The notes beneath the pieces were generated by a model, which was not told where the DNA came from, did not search any database, and saw only the letters and a list, made by a program, of their open reading frames with translations. A stretch of DNA of 64,000 nucleotides from Heracleum sosnowskyi (Eukaryota; Streptophyta; Magnoliopsida; Apiales; Apiaceae). Positions 32,032 through 42,800 of the stretch are shown here, piece after piece. The stretch spans positions 121,420,674 to 121,484,673 of the forward strand of contig CM061243.1 of NCBI GenBank assembly GCA_030848705.1, in the 5' to 3' direction. Each line of letters opens with the position of its first letter. Position 1 is the stretch's first letter. The position numbers were made by a program, and so were the translations under genes.

Positions 32032-34356
32032 ATGTCTGAAGAAAATCAAGCTGCTCCCAAGGCTGAACAGGTTAAGCCTAATTCTGTAAGTCGATATGAA
32101 ACAATCAGGGTTCCGATTCTCAGGCCTGTAGAATATCCGATTTGGAAGGTGAAGATGACCATGTTTTTGGAGGCTACAGATCCAGAATATCTTGACAGAA
32201 TTTATGATGGTCCTCATAATCCAACCAAACTAGCCCCTGTTGTTGATGGACAAGAACAAAAGACTGTTCCAAAGGAAAAGAAAGATTTGACTCCTGAGGA
32301 CATCTCATCAATTGCAAAGGATGCAAAAGTTAGACATCTTCTCCACAGTGCGTTAGATAACGTTATGTCTAACAGAGTAATTGGCTGCAAGACTGCCAAA
32401 GAGATATGGGATGCTCTAGAAGTCAGATGCCAAGGAACAGGTGCTATTAAGAAGAACAGAAAGACAATACTCACACAGGAGTATGAGCACTTTGATTCAA
32501 GAACTAATGAAACCTTGACTGAGACTTATGACAGATTTTGCAAACTGTTGAACGATCTGTCTCTGGTTGATAAAGAATATGAACTTGAAGAGTCAAATCT
32601 CAAGTTTCTTTTATCTCTACCTGAAAAGTGGGATTTAAAGGCAACAACAATCAGAGATAATTATGATCTTGCTGATACAGATCTTGATGAGATCTATGGA
32701 TTGTTAAAGACTCATGAACTTGAGATAGAACAAAGAAACAGGAGATCCAGCAAGAAGACAAAATCTATTGCTCTCAAAGTTGAGGAGAAGCCCATTAAGA
32801 AGGAATCATCAAGGAAGAAAGCCAAGGGAAAGGCTTTAGTGATTAAATCTGAGAGTGAGTCATCAAACTCTGATGATGATTCAAACTCTGATGAAGCTTC
32901 TGATTCTGAGGATGATGAAGAGGAGATGATGCAAATGGCTGCCTTGATGGTAAAGACATTTAAGAAGATGGGATTCAAGAACTTCAAGAAGGGTAAAAGA
33001 TTCTCAAGGAGAGATTCAAATTCTGAGAAGAAGAAATTCAGAAAGTCTGATGGAAGGGATACCAAGTCTGGAAAGAAGGACAAATCTGAGATCCAGTGCT
33101 ACAAGTGCAAAGAGATGGGTCACTATGCTCCAGAGTGCAAGAAAGGAAGAACTGAAAAAGCACTCATCTCTAAAGGCAAAGACTGGGCAGATACTTCAGA
33201 TTCTGATGATGGAGTGAATTATGCACTCATGGCAACTGTCAAAGATGAAGTTGAGTCATCAGAAAACAAGGTACCTCTAACTACTTATGCTTATGATACT
33301 GATAATATTTCTGAATTAAGAATTTATCTTAAGAACATACATGTTAGTTATAGGGATCAGACTTTAGAGAATGAGAGGATCAAATCTGAGAATCTTAGTT
33401 TTAAAGAAAGAAACAAGTTTCTTGAAAGAGAACTTGAGAATATGAAGCAGATTCAAAAAGAAAGAGATGATGCTGTTTATGTAGAACAGGAGTTGCTAAA
33501 AAGATATAAGCAACTAGAATCTGATTTAGAGAAGGAAAGGAAAATAATCAAGACTTGGACAGATTCTGGAAGAGACACTCATCAAGTGTTTCAGACTGAT
33601 TCTGTAGGTTTAGGTTATTGTGAAAATGATGAACTTAGGTTTAAAGACAAGGTTAAGGTAAAACCACAACTTAAACCTGTGAAATTTGTTCCAGAAGCCA
33701 ATAAGTTAAAATCTGTTGTAATAAGGGAAGCTGATATGGAATCAGATGAATCTTGTGACAAACAGGAAAATATTATAACAGAGAAACTTATGGAAATAGA
33801 AGCTGTTAGAAAACCAGTAAAAACTTGTGAAAAACAGGTTAATGTTGGCTTGATGACAGGAAAACAGTTCAATCATAAGCTTAAAGAGGTAAAGTCTGCC
33901 ATGAAACCTAAAGGTTCCAAGAGAAATAGGAATGGAAAAGTAGGCATAAATAATAGAAATAATCATATGCCTAATGCTAGTGCCTCAAGAAAAACATGTT
34001 ATAATTGTGGTAGTTCTAATCATCTTGCTAGATTTTGCACTAAGAACAAACATATTAATTCTTTACCTTCTACATCAGAAGTAAAGAATGATTATGTTAG
34101 AGTAAAACCACAGACCTTATGCAGACACTGTGGAAGCACTTGGCATTCCATCTACACTTGCAAGAGTTATCATGCAATTTATCATAACTATTATGAGCTA
34201 AAACCCAACTTAAAATGGGTTAGAGCAAACTCTGCTAGTGTAAAAACTGACAATGTTAGTTTAACCTCTGATAATGCTGATTCCGCTGCAAAAGCTAACA
34301 CTGTTAAGAAGGACAAAGGATCCAAGCAAGTCTGGATCCTTAAAACTAACACTTAG
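32032..34356 (+). CDS. gag: Element C gag polyprotein
   Basis: 774 aa, ATG start 63 bp after the LTR. Gag forms the virus-like particle that packages element RNA. The N-terminus has the copia gag signature (VPILRPVEYPIWKVKMTMFL). A UBN2-type gag region follows (about 100-240; EIWDALEVRCQG, LTETYDRFCKLLNDLSLV), then a Lys/Ser/Asp-rich linker with NSD repeats. There are three zinc knuckles: CYKCKEMGHYAPEC (about 356-369), CYNCGSSNHLARFC (about 656-669) and a third, CRHCGSTWHSIYTC (about 696-709). A coiled coil spans about 440-510 (KERNKFLERELENMKQIQKE). Three knuckles and the long C-terminal extension make it larger than usual copia gag. It ends in TAG, 13 bp before pol opens in another frame. 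Confidence 0.93.
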   Translation: MSEENQAAPKAEQVKPNSVSRYETIRVPILRPVEYPIWKVKMTMFLEATDPEYLDRIYDGPHNPTKLAPVVDGQEQKTVPKEKKDLTPEDISSIAKDAKVRHLLHSALDNVMSNRVIGCKTAKEIWDALEVRCQGTGAIKKNRKTILTQEYEHFDSRTNETLTETYDRFCKLLNDLSLVDKEYELEESNLKFLLSLPEKWDLKATTIRDNYDLADTDLDEIYGLLKTHELEIEQRNRRSSKKTKSIALKVEEKPIKKESSRKKAKGKALVIKSESESSNSDDDSNSDEASDSEDDEEEMMQMAALMVKTFKKMGFKNFKKGKRFSRRDSNSEKKKFRKSDGRDTKSGKKDKSEIQCYKCKEMGHYAPECKKGRTEKALISKGKDWADTSDSDDGVNYALMATVKDEVESSENKVPLTTYAYDTDNISELRIYLKNIHVSYRDQTLENERIKSENLSFKERNKFLERELENMKQIQKERDDAVYVEQELLKRYKQLESDLEKERKIIKTWTDSGRDTHQVFQTDSVGLGYCENDELRFKDKVKVKPQLKPVKFVPEANKLKSVVIREADMESDESCDKQENIITEKLMEIEAVRKPVKTCEKQVNVGLMTGKQFNHKLKEVKSAMKPKGSKRNRNGKVGINNRNNHMPNASASRKTCYNCGSSNHLARFCTKNKHINSLPSTSEVKNDYVRVKPQTLCRHCGSTWHSIYTCKSYHAIYHNYYELKPNLKWVRANSASVKTDNVSLTSDNADSAAKANTVKKDKGSKQVWILKTNT

Positions 34357-34369
34357 TGTTTGTTTGTGA

Positions 34370-37300
34370 TTGCAGGGTATAATTGAGAGCACACTTATCT
34401 TGGACAGTGGATGCTCAGGACATATGACTGGAAACAAAGCCCTGCTATCAGACTTTGAGGAAAAAGCTGGCCCAAAAGTTTCCTATGGAGATGGCAACAT
34501 AGGACACACTCTGGGATATGGCAATATCAATCTTGGAAGTGTCATCATCACAAATGTAGCTCTAGTCTCAGGACTCAAGCATAATCTGTTGTCTGTGAGT
34601 CAAATCTGTGACAGAGGAAACCATGTAGATTTTCATAGTGAAAACTGTGAAGTTATCAGTAAATCTACTGGAAAAGTTGTTCTAGTTGGACACAGGCGCA
34701 ACAATATTTATGAAGCAAGTTTGGTAACAAACTCTGATGGAAGTACAGTGTGTCTGACTGCAAAGATGTCAAATGAAGAGAGTTGGAATTGGCACAAGAA
34801 GCTCTCTCATCTCAATTTGAACAACATTAATGAGCTGATAAGAAAGGATCTTGTAAGAGGACTTCCAAAATCAGTACTTAATCTAGATGGTCTATGTGAT
34901 TCTTGTCAAAAGGCCAAGCAAAGGAAGTCATCTTTCAAGAGCAAATCTGAATCTTCAGTAGTAGAACCTTATCATCTTCTACATGTTGATCTCTTTGGAC
35001 CAGTGAATGTGATGTCTATGGGCAGAAAGAAATATGCTCTAGTAATTGTTGATGAATATACTAGATATACATGGGTGTATTTCTTATCAAAGAAGGATGA
35101 AACTGCTCAAATTCTGATGGATCATGTAAATCTACTGGACAAAGGATCACAGCACAAAGTCAAAATTATAAGGAGTGATAATGGAACTGAATTCAGAAAC
35201 TCAATCATGGAAGCTTTCTGCAAGGAAAGAGGAGTCAAACAAGAATTTTCTGCACCTGGAACTCCACAGCAAAATGGTGTAGTTGAAAGAAAGAACAGAA
35301 CTTTAGTTGAAGCTGCCAGAACTATGCTTGATGAAGCAAAATTGCCAACTTATTTCTGGGCAGAAGCTGTTCAAACTGCTTGTTTTACTCAAAATGCAAC
35401 TCTGATCAACAAGCATGGAAAAACACCATATGAGATGGTGAAAAATAAAAAGCCAAATTTGAAATATTTTCATATATTTGGATGCAAATGCTTTGTGTTG
35501 AAGACTCATCCTGAACAGTTGACAAAGTTCGAGTTAAAAGCTGATGAAGGAATCTTTGTTGGCTATCCATTGTCAACAAAAGCATTCAGAGTTTACAATC
35601 TGAGAACAAAGGTAATCATGGAATCCATACATGTGTCATTTGATGACAAGAAAATAATTGGACTTGAAGACAAGGATGGATATGATCAACTACGTTTTGA
35701 AAATGAAGATCTATTCTCTGATGATGTAAACTCTGACGAAGCAGGTTTGACAAACTCTGACGAAGCATACTCTGAACCTCTACTGGTAAATGCTGGAGAA
35801 ACTGGAAATTCTCAAATTGAACAAAATAGAGAACCAGTTGAGGGGGAGCGTGAAGAAGCTCAACAAGACACAGCAAGTGAGTCAGTTGAGGAAACTGATT
35901 CAAACTCTGACAGTTCAAACACTGAGCCATCCAACTCAAGAGGAGCCTCAGATACTGCAGAAAGTCAACGTATGAATCAGGAGAGCATGGATCAAGGGGG
36001 AGGATCCAATAATGATGCAAGAAACCACTTTCCAACAGCAAGAAAGTGGACACAGGCACACACACCTGATCTCATAATTGGAGATCCTGATGCTAGTGTG
36101 AGAACTAGAAGTGCAACAAACAATGAGTGTCTGTATCATGCTTTCTTGTCTCAAACAGAACCAAAGAAAGTGGAGGAAGCTCTTCAAGATGCTAATTGGA
36201 TTACAGCAATGCAAGAAGAGTTAAATGAATTTGAAAGAAATGAAGTCTGGACACTTGTACCTAGACCAAAGAATAGATCAATTGTAGGTACAAAGTGGGT
36301 TTTCAGAAACAAGACTGACAGTGAAGGTGTGATTACAAGGAACAAGGCTAGACTTGTGGCTAAAGGTTATTCACAACAGGAAGGAATTGACTATGATGAA
36401 ACCTTTGCTCCAGTTGCAAGATTGGAGGCCATAAGAATTTTTCTGGCCTATGCTGCACACAAGAAGTTTAAAGTCTTTCAGATGGATGTAAAGAGTGCTT
36501 TTCTCAATGGGAAGCTTGAAGAAGAAGTGTTTGTTGAACAACCACCAGGATTTGTAGATTCCAAGCATCCAGATTATGTCTACAGGCTTGACAAGGCATT
36601 ATATGGACTAAAGCAAGCACCAAGAGCATGGTATGAAACTCTTGCTCAGTTTCTTTTAGAAAGTGGGTTCACAAGAGGTACAATTGATAAAACCTTGTTT
36701 TATTTCAATTCTGGTGATGATTTGCTTTTAGTTCAAATTTATGTAGATGATATTATTTTTGGATCTACTAATGACAAACTTTGTAAGAAGTTTGCAAATC
36801 TTATGCAATCCAGGTACCAAATGAGCATGATGGGAGAGCTTAGTTATTTTCTAGGCTTACAGGTCAAGCAAACAGATGATGGGATTTTTATCAATCAAGC
36901 AAAGTATACCAGAAATCTTCTCAAGAAATTTGGTATGCTTGAAAGTTCATCTGCCACAACTCCCATGGCTACAGCAACGAAGCTTGACAAAGACACAGGA
37001 GCCTCAGTAGATATGACTAACTACAGAGGAATGATAGGGTCTTTACTGTATCTTACTGCAAGTAGACCTGATATCATGTATGCAACATGTCTTTGTGCAA
37101 GATTTCAAGCAGATCCCAGAGAGCCTCATCTAACAGCTGTAAAAAGGATCTTCAAATATCTCAAAGGAACCATAACCCTGGGTTTGTGGTATCCTAGAGA
37201 ATCAGAGTTTAAGTTAATTGGTTACTCTGATGCAGATTTTGCAGGCTGTAAGATAGACAGAAAAAGTACAAGTGGAAGCTGTCAATTTTTAGGTGACAGA

Positions 37301-37684
37301 TTGGTTTCTTGGTACAGTAAGAAACAGAAATCAATTTCTACATCCACTGCAGAAGCAGAGTATATAGCAGCTGGTAGCTGTTGTGCACAGATTTTGTGGA
37401 TGAAGAATCAATTGCTGGATTATGGATTAAGGTACTCTAGAATACCTATCTTCTGTGATAACCAAAGTGCTATTGCTATGACAGGAAATCCAGTACAGCA
37501 TTCCATGACAAAGCACATCAGCATAAGGTATCATTTTATCAGAGAACATGTGGAAGAAGGAAACATTGAGCTTCATTTTGTGTCTACAGACCAACAACTT
37601 GCAGATATCTTCACCAAACCTTTGAGTGAAGCTACTTTTACAAGATTGGTAAATGAACTTGGAATGATCTCTGGTTCTGACTAG
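34370..37684 (+). CDS. pol: Element C pol polyprotein (PR-IN-RT-RNase H)
   Basis: 1104 codons, undamaged, in copia order. Protease LDSGCSGHMTG (about 10-20). Integrase HHCC-type knuckle (WHKKLSHLN to CDSCQKAKQ), then catalytic residues in HVDLFGPV (D about 207), RSDNGTEF (D about 269) and GVVERKNRT (E about 305). An acidic linker with NSDEA repeats precedes the RT (VPRPKNRSIVGTKWVFRNK, catalytic YVDDIIFG about 790). RNase H has YSDADFAGCKIDRKSTSG, AEAEYIAAGSCCAQILWMK and ADIFTKPL. There is no ATG before the protease: the frame opens just after a TGA with TTGCAG|GGT, in +1 relative to gag. Expression must therefore need splicing, shifting or re-initiation. Confidence 0.95.
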   Translation: MQGIIESTLILDSGCSGHMTGNKALLSDFEEKAGPKVSYGDGNIGHTLGYGNINLGSVIITNVALVSGLKHNLLSVSQICDRGNHVDFHSENCEVISKSTGKVVLVGHRRNNIYEASLVTNSDGSTVCLTAKMSNEESWNWHKKLSHLNLNNINELIRKDLVRGLPKSVLNLDGLCDSCQKAKQRKSSFKSKSESSVVEPYHLLHVDLFGPVNVMSMGRKKYALVIVDEYTRYTWVYFLSKKDETAQILMDHVNLLDKGSQHKVKIIRSDNGTEFRNSIMEAFCKERGVKQEFSAPGTPQQNGVVERKNRTLVEAARTMLDEAKLPTYFWAEAVQTACFTQNATLINKHGKTPYEMVKNKKPNLKYFHIFGCKCFVLKTHPEQLTKFELKADEGIFVGYPLSTKAFRVYNLRTKVIMESIHVSFDDKKIIGLEDKDGYDQLRFENEDLFSDDVNSDEAGLTNSDEAYSEPLLVNAGETGNSQIEQNREPVEGEREEAQQDTASESVEETDSNSDSSNTEPSNSRGASDTAESQRMNQESMDQGGGSNNDARNHFPTARKWTQAHTPDLIIGDPDASVRTRSATNNECLYHAFLSQTEPKKVEEALQDANWITAMQEELNEFERNEVWTLVPRPKNRSIVGTKWVFRNKTDSEGVITRNKARLVAKGYSQQEGIDYDETFAPVARLEAIRIFLAYAAHKKFKVFQMDVKSAFLNGKLEEEVFVEQPPGFVDSKHPDYVYRLDKALYGLKQAPRAWYETLAQFLLESGFTRGTIDKTLFYFNSGDDLLLVQIYVDDIIFGSTNDKLCKKFANLMQSRYQMSMMGELSYFLGLQVKQTDDGIFINQAKYTRNLLKKFGMLESSSATTPMATATKLDKDTGASVDMTNYRGMIGSLLYLTASRPDIMYATCLCARFQADPREPHLTAVKRIFKYLKGTITLGLWYPRESEFKLIGYSDADFAGCKIDRKSTSGSCQFLGDRLVSWYSKKQKSISTSTAEAEYIAAGSCCAQILWMKNQLLDYGLRYSRIPIFCDNQSAIAMTGNPVQHSMTKHISIRYHFIREHVEEGNIELHFVSTDQQLADIFTKPLSEATFTRLVNELGMISGSD

Positions 37685-38999
37685 AGATACGGGTTAGACT
37701 CACTTTTTATGTTCATGATTTCTTACATGTGTTAACTGTTATGTGCACCAGCATGTTAAACTCTGATGATAAACTCTGTGAAGTGTCAGTCATACTCTGA
37801 ATGTAAACTCTGAAGTTAAACTCTGTTGGTCATACTCAGGTAATTACAGTTTAAATGCTATACTCTGATTGTAATTTTGTCTGAAACATATGGACCAATG
37901 AAGAAATTTGTATGAAGCATAATTCTCAGTAAGTAATTGTGAATCCTCAAGAGTTGATAGATTCTGATCTCAAATATGTGCAGTAAGCTAACACAGCATG
38001 ATACTGTCTCTATATTTATAGCATCTCTTAGTTTATTGATCCTATACACTGAGTCTGTATTAGCTGTTTGCATTTTCTCTCATAAGTTAATTATAATAAC
38101 TGATGAAAAGTCTAAACTCTGATTATTTATTGCAAATCATTCACCCTCAAATCAAAAGATGCCAAACAGAGCACAAATTCTTTTGAGATCATGTTGTGCC
38201 TAGGAAGATCCAGGAACTTATTGTATGAAATAAGGGCTAAAATCTTTGATTTTTGGTGACTAGTGCCAACCACTGATTACTGGAAAAAATAAAAAAAAAA
38301 TAAATAAATAAAAAAAAAAAAAAAAAAAAAATTAAAGGGGGTGAGAAATAAAAGACATATCCAAATGAAAGGATATCAGTAATACAGAGTTTAGATAGAA
38401 AAATCAGTGTCTATGTTATACATGAGAGTTTAGGCAACCAGTTTTTACTACTTTAGTTTGAGGATTTTATGCACTTTGAGATGATCTAAATACTGATTTC
38501 GGTAAACTCTGCTACTACACACACATTTTTCACAACTGTACAGATTGAGAAAAGAGTTTATTGACAAAGAAGGACAAATAGTAAACACTGATGTATTGTG
38601 TGAAATACGCCGAGGTTACTTTGTTTTAATCTCTGATGGTTAAAATAACTTCTTTGTTTCAGACAGTTAATAATTTTGAGATTAGCCATTTGTTTTTCGG
38701 AAAAAGTATGATTGGTTGGAGAACAGAAAGAGTATGTTTATTAAGTCCTGTTTGTGATCTGTATTGCTGCTGAGTATGTTAGTTAATTGGTTAAAGTTTT
38801 TTTCCAATTACTATGCAATATTGATAATACTGAAATGTAAAGAAACAAATTTTTCATTAATTGATTCAAATTTACATTCAGACAATTTCATACTCATGTT
38901 AAGCTAATCTTTCTGGTACATACTAATCACTATGGTTACAAAAGAGAAGATCTATTTAACCAGGACAAGTACTTGAATGCTACATCTGAAGCAGAAGAG
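37685..38999 (+). other. Element C spacer between pol and antisense ORF
   Basis: No sense coding region. Positions 37750-38120 are packed with AAACTCTG words (for example 37758, 37771, 37805, 37818). A degenerate poly-A tract lies at 38284-38333, followed by AAAGGGGGTGAG. The TAATACTGA-like and TACTCTGA variants continue to about 38600. Confidence 0.6.
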
Positions 39000-39410
39000 C
39001 TAGAAACAGAAGCTATTGTGCTCTGTTACTTCTGGGATTGCTTGACAACATCCTGAAGATGAATTATCATCATCATCATCATCTTCCTGGATTCTCTTTC
39101 TGCTTTGCAGCTTGCAGGATTCCAAGAAGGTTGTCTCCTCAGTACCCATCAGGAAGCTCTGCTGGAAGAGCATCATACATATCTCCATAGTATGATCGTC
39201 TGCCAAGATGGGCACATCATATGGACCGGGACGGATGATGTGCACATAAGGATTAGAGATTGGTCCTTCTGCTATTTCATCATCTGCTATAAGACCTTCA
39301 TCATTCAGAAAAGAAAGAACAAGAAACTCATCGATGATGTAGTTTGCTTGTTGAGGCCAGTTCATGTTCAAGAATGATTCGACATCCATGAACTCAAACG
39401 TTCCTGCCAT
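39000..39410 (-). CDS. Small ORF antisense to element C, 136 aa, unknown
   Basis: Intact ATG-to-stop frame on the strand opposite to gag and pol, starting MAGTFEFMDVESFLNM. It is acidic and hydrophobic in alternation (EFLVLSFLNDEGLIADDEIAE, MEICMMLFQQSF) and ends with a run of Asp and a CCQAIPEVTEHNSFCF tail. No known domain. Element B has an antisense ORF in the same relative place (MAANDQNNIPDAEL) with a faintly similar P-x-P-x-D-H-x-M pattern. The upstream region is shared, back to back, with the extra ORF at 39893, suggesting a bidirectional promoter. Coding status is inferred from position and conservation between two elements, not from a family match. Confidence 0.5.
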   Translation of the reverse strand: MAGTFEFMDVESFLNMNWPQQANYIIDEFLVLSFLNDEGLIADDEIAEGPISNPYVHIIRPGPYDVPILADDHTMEICMMLFQQSFLMGTEETTFLESCKLQSRKRIQEDDDDDDNSSSGCCQAIPEVTEHNSFCF

Positions 39411-39892
39411 TTGGTGTTTAGTAATTTTAAGATATGAAGCCTGTTGTTAAAATGCTTGAGCTTTTAAAGCATTCAACAGGGTAACTGAAGGGTTTTTACT
39501 AGATTCGAAGCGCTTGGGATACTAAGGTGCGGAGTTTCGAGACAGTCATTATTATTCTGACTGTTGAGTTCCTTTGTACTTTATTATTTAAATTGATAAT
39601 TTTATTATTATTGATTTTTTTTCTTTTAAGCGAATATTTTGAGTGTTATATGTGATGACAGGTGTCTCCACGTTTGCACGTGTGTATTGGAAGTTGTTAG
39701 ATACAGCTGTCAGCGTATTCACGTCTGACATCTGTCCCACTAACATACTTCTAATCTTTACAGTTATTATTTAATACACTACATACACACGATTCAATCT
39801 TTTACGCATTTCATCTTTTCATAACATTTTACTCACACACAAACACTCAAACACTTTCAAAGCCCAGTACTTCTTGTTTTCAATTCTTACTA
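39411..39892. promoter_or_regulatory. Candidate bidirectional promoter in element C
   Basis: The 482 bp separate two divergent ORFs. To the right, a TATA-like TATTATTTAATAC at about 39764-39776 is followed by an A/C-rich leader (ACACACAAACACTCAAACAC) leading to the ATG at 39893 with good context. To the left, AATAATAAAG-type sequence at about 39575-39595 could serve the antisense ORF. The region contains G-box-like CACGTG at about 39672-39685. Promoter activity is inferred. Confidence 0.4.
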
Positions 39893-42800
39893 ATGGCAAC
39901 TACAGCGTTTATTGCTTCTGAATTAGAATTTGTCCCAAATAACTACTCAGCTCCTGTAGCAAATGAGAACGCACCGGAGGCGTTTCATTTGATTCAGAGT
40001 TTCTTGTCAAACTCTGATATTGGCACTGCTCTCACCGCACCATCGAAGCTGTCTGCTACTCAAATTCGAGCTTTTTGGCAGACAGGTGCTTATGATAATG
40101 GAGGAGAGTCTGGATCTCCATCTATCATTTTTCAATATGAGGACAATGACTATGCTGTTACTCCTACTACTGTTCGTGATGCTTTGGGTCTTGAAGATTT
40201 CAATGCATTCACAATCTCTGTTGGCGACTCTGAGCTAGTCAGGATGATGAACGAGATAGGTTACTCTGGACCACTGACAAAGATTGGTCAATTGAAGCGA
40301 CCGTTCTTGAGAAAGGAATGGAGTTTCTTTTTCGACTGCATTACAAGAGCGTTCGGGAAAAAGTGCACAAACTGGGATGCAATTCCCACTGATAGTCTAC
40401 AGATCGGGTATTCTCTTCTCTATGGCAGTCAATTTGATGTTGCTAGATTAGTTTTAACTAATATTGGTGAGAAAATGCTAGAGAATAGGAATGTTGTTTA
40501 TTTCTCTAGGTTTTGTCAGTTAATATTTAGTCTATGCTGTCCTGATGTTGAGATTTTAGATGAGGATGTAATTCTTTCATTTAAATTGCACAAACGTATA
40601 TTCTCTGATCTTATCAACAAGGACAACAAGAAAGGAGAAGTTGGTCCTTTAATGTTACCTGCATCTGTGCAACAATTTCTTGACAACTTACGACAACAAC
40701 ATGTCTCAACTGCTGAAGCTGGACCTTCTGTATCTCAACCACAGAGGTCAAAGAGATCTAAAGTTCGAGCAGTTAAGTCTGGTTTGACACAAACTGAAGC
40801 TGAGGTATCAAATGTTGATGCTGTGCCTCAGAGAAAAAGAATGAAGAAAAAGAGAGCCCAAAGAGCAAAGACTGTTGCTGCTAATTCTGTTGAAGACTCA
40901 GAAACTGAAGCTGATGAAGAAAATCTTCATCAGAGAAAGAGAAGATTAGTTGCTAATCAACTTTTTGGTGATATTATTGCCAATATGAATAAAGAACCTG
41001 AGAAAACAGAAGCTCCTACATCAAAAGCTGATGATGTAGTTGAGGAAGCTGCTGCATACTCTGACAGCAGGATTGTGGATCATGTAGATACTATACTAGA
41101 AGCTGATCAAGCTACTACTGAATTAGTAGAACAAATTGCTTCTCACACAGAAATCATTTCTCTTGATTTTGAGAAAGGTGAGGAAGTTGATCAGATTCGA
41201 GTTGATCCAGTTCCAGAAGCTGTTGCTGTACATGTAGATGCAACAGACAATGATCATGAAGATACTGTCTTACTTGAAACTTTGCAACAATCAGTTGTTG
41301 AGATTGTTCAGAGAGAAGCAGAGGTTACTGTTCCAGTACACTCTGATGTTCCTCAAACTGTAGCAGATCAAGTACCTGAAGCAACTGCACAGTTAGTTGA
41401 TGAAATCACTGCTGAAAATGTGCTTGAAGATATCCACAGACAGGATGACAATGCTGAAGCTAGTCCTGATCATTCAAACTCTGATATTCAAGTAGAAATT
41501 TCTGATATTCAAGCAAATTCTGCTGAAGAAAGGGAAGTTCAAAGGGCTGCTTCTGAGCATTATCAGAATATGTACTACAATGCATGGGCTAATGCAGATT
41601 GTATCTTTCCAGCGCAAAGGGCTGCAGATTTCTTATCTGATTCTGTCAAGAAGATTACAAACCCTGATGTTCTTACAAGTTTACAAGCAACTGTTGTTCA
41701 AGTCAAATCTCTCAATAATAGATTTGATGAGAATCAACAGATGTTTACAAATCTGAGGAATGAATTTTCTCTAAGGGATACAACCTTGAAGCTTGACAGA
41801 TCATTTTATTCTACACAATTCAAGCAGCAAGCCAAGGATTGTGAGGAAATCAAGACAAGGCTTGGAAAAGTTGAGGAGAATCAGGCTGCTATGTCTGCTC
41901 AACTGACTTCTATTTCTACTGCGCTTGAATTGCTGACATCAGTACTACTTTCTGATGATGTCAAAAAGGGGGAGAGTATACCTAAAGACAAATGCAAAGA
42001 TACTCAATCTCTGAGACGGAGGGATGATGATTCTGCTGATGATGGAAGCAAGGAATCTGAGAGGAATTTACATTCTGTTCAAGGGAAAAGAAGATTAAAA
42101 TTAAATTCTAATAGGTTGACAAACTCTGGTAAAGGAATTTCAAACTCTGCCAGTGGTTCAAGACTTAAGAGTTTAATTATTTCAGCCAATCCATTAACTG
42201 ATGAAGAAATTGCTACCAAGATGTTTCTAGAAGAACATGGTAATGAAGCCACAGTTGAAGACATGGAAGCTGAAATGCTGAGTCTTGCTGAAGAGCATGA
42301 GAAGAAGTTGAAGGATGGTACTTACAAGAAGAAGAAAATCAAGGCTCCTAGAAAGAAAGAAAAAGGAATTGTTATCAAAGAGAATGTAAACTCTGATCAG
42401 AGTTTACAGTACTCAAGGAGGCCTGTGATTAAAAATGCTGACAAAGGAAAAGGTAAACTGGTAGAAGAAGAACAGTTACCTAAGAAGATTTATTCAACCT
42501 CTGACATTGCTCAAGTTGAAACAAGATTACCAAAACCAACCTCTGACGCTGCTCAAGTTGATGATACTATTGAAGTTAAGCCAGCCTCTGACAAGGCTCA
42601 AGCTGTGCAAACTCTGCTAGCTCCTCAACTCAAAGGTTTCTTAAGACCTGTGTTCTCTGAAACTCTGACACTTCAACCTGTGGATTTTTCTCAAACCAGG
42701 ACTGTACTTGGAAAAGAATCTTATGATAAGTCTGGTTTAGGTTCACATAGGGAGAAGAGAATAAATAACAGATCTCAAGACAATATTTCACTGGCAGGAT

